Shown: in pieces, positions 7,383 through 12,168 of the stretch | Position numbering within the stretch: the stretch's first letter is position 1 | How the letters are laid out: each line of letters starts with the position of its first letter | Origin: Betaproteobacteria bacterium | GTDB taxonomy: Bacteria > Pseudomonadota > Gammaproteobacteria > Burkholderiales > SG8-39 | Direction of reading: 5' to 3' | Assembly (NCBI GenBank): GCA_012274205.1 | Contig: JAAOZY010000200.1 | Span: 1-12,168 of the forward strand | DNA: 12,168 nucleotides | The notes under the pieces: generated by a model | Seen by the model: the letters and a program-made list of their open reading frames with translations, nothing else | Database searches by the model: none | What the model was told of the DNA's origin: nothing | Position numbers and translations under genes: made by a program

Positions 7383-7883
7383 ATGGATTTCCAGCGTCAA
7401 ACGAACAAACGCCTGTACGAGGAGCACGCGGCCACGCTGCAGCTGCTCGGCCGCGTCGAGCGCGTGTTTACCGGCCGCGCCGGCGCCTATCCGCCTGCGG
7501 CCGGCGATGCCGAATGGCCCGCATTTGCGCGCACCCTGCTGCTCGCGATCGAGGTCGAGGTCGCGCGCCATTTCGAATTTGAGGAAAGGGACCTGTTTCC
7601 GCGCTTGGAGGAAGCCGGCGACGGCGACCTGGTGGCGCTGCTCAACGAGGAGCATGCCACCATACGCGCGGTGGCGGAACCGCTGGCCGGGCTGCTGCGG
7701 CAGACGCTGGCCGGCGAGCCGGCGCCGGCACAGTGGCAGACAATGAAGACCCTGGCGCTCGAATTCAGCGAACGTCTCGGTTCGCATGCGCAGAAGGAAG
7801 ACGGCGCCCTCCTGCCGGTGCTGGAAAATCTGCTGGACGAAGATACCGATCGCGATTTGTTCGGCGCCTACGCGTCGGGTTAG
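7383..7883 (+). CDS. Hemerythrin-like (HHE) domain protein
   Basis: A 166-residue, four-helix hemerythrin-type protein expected to bind a diiron centre. Candidate ligands lie in the family pattern: H15 in EEHAAT, H63 and E67 in RHFEFEERDLFP, H91 in EEHATIR, and H135 with E139 in SHAQKEDGALLP. There is no signal peptide and no extra domain, so it is cytoplasmic. Family members bind O2 or NO, or help iron-sulfur repair. Beside two sets of oxygen-sensitive enzymes a protective or sensing role is reasonable, but this is inference. Its ribosome site is weak (GGAG at 7368-7371, 11 nt from the ATG). It has its own promoter with a palindromic operator, so it is probably regulated apart from the upstream pad string. 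Confidence 0.82.
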   Translation: MDFQRQTNKRLYEEHAATLQLLGRVERVFTGRAGAYPPAAGDAEWPAFARTLLLAIEVEVARHFEFEERDLFPRLEEAGDGDLVALLNEEHATIRAVAEPLAGLLRQTLAGEPAPAQWQTMKTLALEFSERLGSHAQKEDGALLPVLENLLDEDTDRDLFGAYASG

Positions 7884-7887
7884 AACC

Positions 7888-7912
7888 CGTTGCAAAATGA
7901 AATTTTGCAACG
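7888..7912. repeat. Perfect 11-bp inverted repeat just after the hemerythrin gene
   Basis: CGTTGCAAAAT (7888-7898) pairs exactly with ATTTTGCAACG (7902-7912) around a GAA loop, starting 4 nt after the hemerythrin stop. There is no following T-run, so it is at best a poor intrinsic terminator; mRNA 3'-end protection or a protein site is equally possible. Confidence 0.6.
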
Positions 7913-7928
7913 CCCGAAATAGGGGAGT

Positions 7929-7953
7929 ATGAGGGGAGATGTCCCCTCATTTT
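7929..7953 (+). terminator. Putative intrinsic terminator after the hemerythrin gene
   Basis: ATGAGGGGA (7929-7937) pairs with TCCCCTCAT (7942-7950) around a four-base loop GATG, giving a GC-containing 9-bp stem followed by a short T-run (7950-7953). It is the best terminator candidate for the hemerythrin transcript, although the U-tract is short. Its 3' arm overlaps a competing pairing (TCATT, 7947-7951, with AATGA, 7956-7960). Confidence 0.5.
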
Positions 7954-7978
7954 GAAATGAACTCTTAAGGCTTATTCA

Positions 7979-8008
7979 GAACACGAAAGGGCGGATCCCC
8001 TCGTGTTC
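7979..8008. repeat. Third inverted repeat in the spacer, 8-bp stem
   Basis: GAACACGA (7979-7986) pairs with TCGTGTTC (8001-8008). Inside, GGG and CCC can add three more pairs. It lies 60 nt upstream of the acetyltransferase start, so it could sit in that gene's leader or upstream control region. Function unknown. Confidence 0.45.
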
Positions 8009-8068
8009 CCGGGAATCGGGCCGTGGCAAAATGAGCGTTGCTGCGGATTCCAAGACTAGGAGAATCAC

Positions 8069-9094
8069 ATGGCAGAGCGTGCAAAGGCAGGCCCCGTTTC
8101 GGGCATCAAGCTGCGGCGGCTGGTGCCGCAGGACCTGGACACGGTAGTGGACATCGACGCGCAGATCACCGGGCGTTCGCGCCGCGATTATTTCGAGCGC
8201 CGCCTGCAGGCGGCGCTGCGCGCGCCGGCGCTGCATACCCAGTATGCGGCCGAGGAAGACGGCGTGCTCGAGGGCTATGTGCTCGCGCGCAAACTGGAAG
8301 GCGAATACGGCCGCGTCGAGCCGGCGCTGCGGCTGGAGGTGATCAGCGTGCGCCCGGGCGAGCAAGGACACGGCTACGGCGATGCGCTGCTCGGCGCGCT
8401 GGAGGCCGATGCGCGCAAGCACGGGGTGAATGAGCTGCGCACGCAGGCTGCGTGGCGCGATCACGCCATGCTGAGCTTCCTTGACCACGCCGGCTTCCAG
8501 CTGGGCGGCAACCAGGTGATCGACTGCGAAATCCATGCAGGGCGCATCGGTGGCGGTGACGAGGACAAGGTCCTCGCGCCGGAGCACCATCGCGACAGCG
8601 CCGAAATCGACCACAGCATGCCGCAGGCCAACGATTTCGAAGCGCTCGCGCGCGACCGCGTCGACGTGCGTTCGCTCGAGCGCGCAGACCTCGAGGAGAT
8701 CGTGCGCATCGACCGGCGCATCATGGCGCGCGACCGCAGCGCCTACATCGGCCGCATCGTGGACGAGGCGCTGCTTGATTCGGCGATCCGCGTATCACTG
8801 GTGGCGCATCAGGACGGATCGGCCACGGGATTCATCATGGCGCAGGTCGATTTCGGCGATTTTGGCCGCACCGAGCCGGTCGCGGTGATCGATACCATAG
8901 GCGTGGACCCCGGCTTCACCGGCGCCGGCATCGGCCGCGCGCTGCTGTCGCAGCTGTTCGTCAATCTCGAGGCGCTGCGGGTGGAACGCGTGGCGACCGT
9001 GGTCGAGCGCGACAATTTCGGCCTGCTCGAATTCTTCTACCGCGCCGGCTTCGGCTCGAGCCAGCGCCTGTCCTTCCTCAAGCGCCTGGCCTGA
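8069..9094 (+). CDS. Tandem GNAT-family N-acetyltransferase
   Basis: A 341-residue protein made of two GNAT domains, about 13-165 and 198-340, joined by an acidic, charged linker. Each half has its own acetyl-CoA-binding motif A: VRPGEQGHGYGDALL (94-108) and VDPGFTGAGIGRALL (279-293). Each begins with a similar RRL/RSLxxxDLxxIVxID segment and ends in an aromatic-rich AGF motif, so the protein arose by duplication and fusion. The first copy has QGHGYG and the second TGAGIG, both acceptable pyrophosphate loops. ATG 8069 follows AGGAG at 8058-8062. GNAT genes occur in other anaerobic benzoate clusters (badL in Rhodopseudomonas palustris). Lysine acetylation of a CoA ligase is a plausible role, but the acceptor here is unknown. 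Confidence 0.8.
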   Translation: MAERAKAGPVSGIKLRRLVPQDLDTVVDIDAQITGRSRRDYFERRLQAALRAPALHTQYAAEEDGVLEGYVLARKLEGEYGRVEPALRLEVISVRPGEQGHGYGDALLGALEADARKHGVNELRTQAAWRDHAMLSFLDHAGFQLGGNQVIDCEIHAGRIGGGDEDKVLAPEHHRDSAEIDHSMPQANDFEALARDRVDVRSLERADLEEIVRIDRRIMARDRSAYIGRIVDEALLDSAIRVSLVAHQDGSATGFIMAQVDFGDFGRTEPVAVIDTIGVDPGFTGAGIGRALLSQLFVNLEALRVERVATVVERDNFGLLEFFYRAGFGSSQRLSFLKRLA

Positions 9095-9105
9095 GCTCGA
9101 AATGT

Positions 9106-9135
9106 CTTGTGGGAGCAAGAGCAAGCTCCCACGAG
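9106..9135. repeat. REP-like hairpin at a convergent gene junction
   Basis: GTGGGAGC (9109-9116) pairs with GCTCCCAC (9125-9132), extendable to an 11-bp stem (9106-9116 with 9125-9135) with one G-U pair. The CTTGTGGGAGC...GCTCCCAC form resembles the repetitive extragenic palindromes common in Pseudomonas and other proteobacteria. It lies between convergent genes, where it may terminate or stabilise both transcripts. There is no T-run on either side. Confidence 0.55.
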
Positions 9136-9160
9136 GTTCGGCTGGCTTGCGAATTCGGGC

Positions 9161-9778
9161 TCAGGCGACGTAGCGCGCGATCGCGATGTAATGCGCGGCG
9201 CTGCCGCCGAGCACGAACAGGTGCCATACGCCGTGGAAATGGCGCACGCGCTCGTCCAGCAGGTAAAAGACGATGCCTGCCGTATAGAGTAAGCCTCCGG
9301 CGAGCAGCCACGCGAGGCCGGCGGCGCCCAGACCCGCGGCAAGCGGGCGCAATGCGGCCACGCCCATCCAGCCCATGACCAGGTAGATCAGCAGCGACAG
9401 GCGGCGCGCGCCTTTGCCGAACACGAATTCCTGCGCGATGCCCGCGGCAGCAAGCCCCCAGGCGAGGCCGAACAGCGACCAGCCCCAGGCGCCGCGCAGC
9501 GTCACCAGCGCGAACGGGGTATAGGTGCCGGCGATGAGCAGATAGATGGAGCAGTGGTCGAGCTTGCGCAGGAACTTCTTTGCCCGGCCGCGCACGCCGT
9601 GATAGAGCGTGGACGCGCCGAACAGCAGGAACAAGGCTGCGGCATAGATGCTGCAGCCGACGATTTTCGCTGCATCGCCGCTGCGCGCCGCCAGCACGAT
9701 CAGCAAGGGCGCGCCTATGGCCGCGAGCACCAGCCCGGCGAGGTGGGTGTAGCTGTTGAATCGTTCCCCGTAGTACAT
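9161..9778 (-). CDS. Hemolysin III / AdipoR-family (YqfA-like) seven-helix membrane protein
   Basis: A 205-residue polytopic protein with about seven hydrophobic segments. It carries the family's conserved metal-type residues: H12 near the start, S56 with H60 in STLYH, D74-H75 in KLDHCSIYLLIAGTYTP, H182 and H186 in RHFHGVWHLFVLGG, and H196 in SAAHYIAI. Length and the start at MYYGERFNSYTHLAG fit hemolysin III proteins. The frame runs open further upstream to 9976, but that extension overlaps the ferredoxin gene and has no family resemblance. No clear ribosome site precedes the ATG. It lies 98 bp downstream of the ferredoxin gene and may be read through from the bcr genes. Despite the name, hemolytic activity is not implied, and a link to aromatic degradation is not evident. 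Confidence 0.8.
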   Translation of the reverse strand: MYYGERFNSYTHLAGLVLAAIGAPLLIVLAARSGDAAKIVGCSIYAAALFLLFGASTLYHGVRGRAKKFLRKLDHCSIYLLIAGTYTPFALVTLRGAWGWSLFGLAWGLAAAGIAQEFVFGKGARRLSLLIYLVMGWMGVAALRPLAAGLGAAGLAWLLAGGLLYTAGIVFYLLDERVRHFHGVWHLFVLGGSAAHYIAIARYVA

Positions 9779-9876
9779 GGCTTGCGCAGTGTACCGGAGG
9801 CGGGCCGGGGCGCCCGCCGCGGCGCAATTGCCGGGAGCACGCGCCCGCCAGGCCGAGGGCAGCCCCGGCGCGGGAA

Positions 9877-10119
9877 TCAGCCGTGGATGCTGTGGTATTT
9901 CGCCGTCAGTTGTTCCTTGCTTTCGCGGTAGTCCGGATTGTCGACGATGCAGTCGGCCGGGCACACCAGCATGCACTGCGGCTCGTCATGGGCGCCCACG
10001 CACTCGGTGCACAGGTGGGGATCGATCACGTAGGGGGTGCCCGCGGTAATCGCCTTGTTCGGGCAGGATTCGACGCACGCGTCGCAATCGGTGCAATCGT
10101 CGTTGATCATCAGTGCCAT
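9877..10119 (-). CDS. 2[4Fe-4S] ferredoxin, probable electron donor to benzoyl-CoA reductase
   Basis: An 80-residue ferredoxin of the Allochromatium (Alvin) type. Cluster I ligands are C9-C12-C15-C19 followed by Pro. Cluster II ligands are C37-C40-C49-C53 followed by Pro, with the eight-residue insertion between C40 and C49 that marks this type and its very low-potential cluster. C57 is an extra cysteine, and a charged C-terminal tail of about 20 residues follows. Benzoyl-CoA reductase of Thauera takes electrons from just such a ferredoxin, encoded beside bcrCBAD. Here the gene lies 63 bp after bcrD on the same strand. AAGGAG stands just upstream of the ATG (reverse complement of CTCCTT at 10126-10131). 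Confidence 0.88.
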   Translation of the reverse strand: MALMINDDCTDCDACVESCPNKAITAGTPYVIDPHLCTECVGAHDEPQCMLVCPADCIVDNPDYRESKEQLTAKYHSIHG

Positions 10120-10150
10120 TTACTTCTCCTTCAAAGAATCCGTTGCTACA

Positions 10151-10171
10151 CGCGGGGCGAAATTCCCCGCG
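10151..10171 (-). repeat. GC-rich hairpin between bcrD and the ferredoxin gene
   Basis: CGCGGGG (10151-10157) pairs with CCCCGCG (10165-10171) around a 7-base loop in the 63-bp gap. On the bcr strand it is followed by no T-run, so partial attenuation or an mRNA-processing/stability site that changes ferredoxin dosage is likelier than full termination. The T-run (GGTTTT, 10171-10176) is on the non-coding side. Confidence 0.45.
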
Positions 10172-10182
10172 GTTTTCCTGGG

Positions 10183-11025
10183 TCACGCCGCAGCGCGCTG
10201 CTGCAATTCGCGCAGCTTGCCGTGCCTGAACGCACCCCACAAGGCCGCGCCTATCGCCCCGGCGCATATCGAATCGGGATGATTGACCACGGTAAGCCCC
10301 GTTATTTTCTCATTTACGAGCTCTTCCTGCACGGCCCGCAGCAAACCCACGTCTAGCGCCAGCCCGCCGGTCAGCAGCACCGTGTCCTTCATGATGCCCG
10401 TCACCTTGAGCAGCTTGACCAGGCGCGAGGCCATGGACATGTGTATGCCCTTGAGGATGTCGGGCGTAGGGATGCCGCGCGACACCATGTTGATGACGTC
10501 GGTCTCCGCGAGCACGGCACAGATCGAGCTGATCTTCTCCGGCGTTTGCGCCGACTTGGACAGCGGCCCGATCTCCTCGACCGCGACGCCGAGGTAGCGC
10601 GCGATGTTCTCCAGGAACTGGCCGGAGCCGGACGCGCACTGGCTGGTCATCTTGTAGGCGAGCACCTTGCCGCGCTCGTCGACATAGATCGCCCGGCCGT
10701 TGAGCGCGCCGATGTCGACCACGCCGCGCGCCTGCGGGTTGAGGAAGATGGCGCCGCGGGCGTGCGTCGTCATGGAGTAGAAATGCCCGGTGGCGAATTT
10801 CACGTTCTCGCCCTCGCCGGTGGTGGCCACGTAGTCGACGTCGGCGGGCTTGAGCCCCGCTTCCTCGAGCACCTCGTCGTAGCCGTCTTTGGCGAGCTGC
10901 ATGTTGTCGCGCTTGCGAATGCGCTCGACGCGGCGCGCCAGCCATTCCGGCTTGTCGCCCTCTGTCTTGAACAGCGCCGTCTTGACGACGCCCGAGCCGA
11001 TGTCGATTCCGACGCTTATGGTCAT
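10183..11025 (-). CDS. bcrD: Benzoyl-CoA reductase ATPase subunit BcrD
   Basis: A 280-residue member of the BcrAD/BadFG/HgdC activator family (acetate-kinase/Hsp70-like fold). It is expected to couple ATP hydrolysis to electron transfer into the benzoyl-CoA-binding BcrBC subunits. VGIDIGSGVVKTALF at residues 5-19 is the first phosphate motif, VVDIGALNGRAIYV the second, and LLTGGLALDVGLL the adenosine-side motif. Cys130 (SQCASGSGQFLENIARYLG) and Cys169 (SSICAVLAETD) are 39 residues apart, as in the activator HgdC (Cys127/Cys166), and would hold one half of a bridging [4Fe-4S] cluster. Length fits Thauera BcrD. The ATG overlaps the bcrA stop (ATGA), with GGAG 8 nt upstream. The frame is open far upstream but that part is bcrA in another frame. 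Confidence 0.9.
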   Translation of the reverse strand: MTISVGIDIGSGVVKTALFKTEGDKPEWLARRVERIRKRDNMQLAKDGYDEVLEEAGLKPADVDYVATTGEGENVKFATGHFYSMTTHARGAIFLNPQARGVVDIGALNGRAIYVDERGKVLAYKMTSQCASGSGQFLENIARYLGVAVEEIGPLSKSAQTPEKISSICAVLAETDVINMVSRGIPTPDILKGIHMSMASRLVKLLKVTGIMKDTVLLTGGLALDVGLLRAVQEELVNEKITGLTVVNHPDSICAGAIGAALWGAFRHGKLRELQQRAAA

Positions 11026-12168
11026 GTTCTGTTCTCCACGATTTTTCCTTCCTCGACCACCGCGCGCCAGGCGAAGGTCGCGCCGCCGAGCGCGCCGGTG
11101 TAGATCGAATCCGGATCGATATTGAGCTTCACCTCGCCGTAGTTCTCGCGCACCAGGTCGTTCAGCGATTTCACTGCGGCCTCGTTCTTGGCCACGCCGC
11201 CGGTGAAGGTGAATTCGTTGCGCACGCCGCCCGAGCGCGCCAGGATGGACATCGCGCGCAGGATGATGGCGCGGTGCAGGCCGAGCATGATGTCTTCGCG
11301 CTTCTCGCCCAGCGACAGGCGGTCGCGCAGCTCGGCGCCGGCGAACACGGTGCAGGTCGAGTTGATGCGCACGTTCTTGGTCGCTTTCATCGCCAGCGGC
11401 CCGAGCTCGTGCAGGCCCATGTTCATCTCGTCGGCGATATAGCCGAGGTAACGCCCGCAGCCCGCGGCGCAGCGGTCGTTCATCTGGAAGCTCTCGACGA
11501 TGCCGTGCGGATCGACCTGGATCGCCTTGGTGTCCTGGCCGCCGATGTCGAGCACCGTGGCCGTGCCCGGGTACATCACGTGCGCGCCCAGGCCGTGGCA
11601 CAGGATTTCGGAGCGGATGTGCTCCTTGGAAAAAGGCAGGCGTGCGCGGCCGTAGCCGGTGCCAATCACGTAGCTTTCCTCGAGCTCGGTGTCGAGCACG
11701 CTCTTGATCGGCGCGCGGATGGAGTCGGCGCGGCCCGCGGTTTCCGGCATGCCTTTGAAGGTGCGCTCCAGCGCGCGCATCAGGTTGGTGGTCATGGCGT
11801 CGGCGTAGACGCGGTTCTCGACCTCGATGATCGAGCGGTCGAACACGTTGAGCACCATGTCGTAGCGGATGCCCATTTCCTTTGAAACGGTTTCGCCGAT
11901 GGCGAGATAGCGGCTGCCGGCGATGTCGCGGAAAAAGTCGGACTTGCGCTTCGCGCCCGGCGCGAACAGCTCCGGCGCCTCCGCCTGCAGGCGCTTGAAC
12001 ACTTCGATCAGCGCTTCGGTGACGGCCGCGGCGTCGGCGCCGAAGCGCGTTCCCTCGGCGGCGCGGCGGCAGGTGGCCTCGAGGTCGCCAAGCTGCTCGA
12101 GGAACTGCTCCAGACGGAAGTCGCGCTCGAGGTGGCCGATGAAATCATCCAGGTTGCCGTTGAGCGCA
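11022..12168 (-). CDS. bcrA: Benzoyl-CoA reductase ATPase subunit BcrA (5' partial)
   Basis: The C-terminal 381 residues of BcrA; the frame is open through position 12167, so roughly the first 50-60 residues lie beyond the right edge (family length about 430-440). The GTG at 12002 is internal. Visible landmarks are SYVIGTGYGRARLPF in place of the usual first phosphate motif, LDIGGQDTKAIQVD, NDRCAAGCGRYLGYIADE, NSTCTVFAGAELRDRL, TFTGGVAKNEAAVKSL and SIYTGALGGATFAW. Visible-frame C233 and C272 are again 39 apart, matching BcrD and HgdC, so the heterodimer can share a [4Fe-4S] cluster. The charged N-terminal stretch of about 170 residues is typical of BcrA over BcrD. The order bcrA-bcrD matches the end of the Thauera bcrCBAD set, so bcrC and bcrB should lie to the right. 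Confidence 0.9.
   Translation of the reverse strand, partial: ALNGNLDDFIGHLERDFRLEQFLEQLGDLEATCRRAAEGTRFGADAAAVTEALIEVFKRLQAEAPELFAPGAKRKSDFFRDIAGSRYLAIGETVSKEMGIRYDMVLNVFDRSIIEVENRVYADAMTTNLMRALERTFKGMPETAGRADSIRAPIKSVLDTELEESYVIGTGYGRARLPFSKEHIRSEILCHGLGAHVMYPGTATVLDIGGQDTKAIQVDPHGIVESFQMNDRCAAGCGRYLGYIADEMNMGLHELGPLAMKATKNVRINSTCTVFAGAELRDRLSLGEKREDIMLGLHRAIILRAMSILARSGGVRNEFTFTGGVAKNEAAVKSLNDLVRENYGEVKLNIDPDSIYTGALGGATFAWRAVVEEGKIVENRT

Larger units (their letters stand above)
7887..8034. repeat. Near-identical 14-bp direct repeats flanking the hairpin block
   Basis: CCGTTGCAAAATGA (7887-7900) recurs as CCGTGGCAAAATGA (8021-8034), 13 of 14 bases the same and 134 bp apart. The two copies bracket the second and third inverted repeats. 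The whole 7884-8068 spacer holds no gene I can support. A small non-autonomous element or two copies of a regulator site are possible; chance is not excluded. Confidence 0.35.

Noticed and set aside
5783..7384. 533-codon open frame on the minus strand across the ligase gene
   Set aside because: Same GC-driven shadow; the plus-strand ligase motifs are unambiguous.
7952..7978. TTGAAA with a downstream TATTCA as a promoter for the GNAT gene
   Set aside because: Spacing is 15 bp and the -10 match is poor; not strong enough to call.
8024..8042. Sigma-54-like TGGCA...TTGCT upstream of the GNAT gene
   Set aside because: The GG and GC dinucleotides are 13 bases apart instead of the required 10, so the -24/-12 geometry fails.
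9779..9976. Longer start for the hemolysin III frame, reaching into the ferredoxin gene
   Set aside because: The extra residues are Arg/Pro/Ala-rich, have no family resemblance and overlap the ferredoxin coding region in another frame.
1..12168. CRISPR arrays, tRNA or rRNA genes, transposases, integrases
   Set aside because: No regularly spaced repeats, no recognisable RNA gene and no mobile-element protein found on either strand.

Overview
The window is a high-GC proteobacterial chromosome segment devoted to anaerobic aromatic degradation. It most resembles a denitrifying betaproteobacterium of the Thauera/Azoarcus/Aromatoleum/Sterolibacterium kind. The basis is recognition of families: a PadBCD-type phenylacetyl-CoA:acceptor oxidoreductase, a PaaK/PadJ-type phenylacetate-CoA ligase, and the ATPase subunits (BcrA, BcrD) plus dedicated ferredoxin of an ATP-dependent class I benzoyl-CoA reductase. 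The lineage is an inference; no rRNA or other marker gene is present.

Layout, left to right. Positions 1-7261 (+ strand) form one tightly packed gene string: the C-terminal part of padB (cut by the window edge), padC (ATGA overlap), an unrecognised 37-codon ORF overlapping both neighbours by 4 nt, padD, a 700-residue NDP-forming acyl-CoA synthetase-like protein with a reduced ATP-grasp domain, an FlK-type hot-dog thioesterase, and a phenylacetate-CoA ligase. Positions 7262-7382 hold a promoter overlapped by a perfect 22-bp palindrome, followed by a hemerythrin (HHE) protein gene (7383-7883). Positions 7884-8068 are a gene-free spacer with three consecutive inverted repeats. A tandem-GNAT acetyltransferase gene follows (8069-9094), then a REP-like hairpin at the convergent junction. 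From 9161 to the right edge everything is on the minus strand. In transcription order these genes are bcrA (5' end beyond the window), bcrD (ATGA overlap), a 2[4Fe-4S] ferredoxin gene, and a hemolysin III/AdipoR-family membrane protein gene.

How the parts fit. Phenylacetate is activated to phenylacetyl-CoA by the ligase. The membrane-bound molybdenum enzyme PadBCD oxidises the alpha-carbon, feeding electrons to the quinone pool, towards phenylglyoxylate. The synthetase-like protein and the thioesterase sit exactly where a CoA-ester handling step (phenylglyoxylyl-CoA cleavage or rescue of stalled CoA thioesters) would be expected. Phenylglyoxylate would then be converted to benzoyl-CoA by an enzyme not encoded here (PadEFGHI in known clusters). 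BcrCBAD with the ferredoxin would reduce the ring; BcrC and BcrB are also outside the window, presumably to the right. The hemerythrin and GNAT genes between the two arms are plausible oxygen/NO-protection and post-translational control functions, but that is inferred from context only.

The points most worth a second look are the small ORF coupled to both padC and padD, the synthetase-like protein lacking much of its ATP-binding domain, and the 22-bp palindrome in the hemerythrin promoter.
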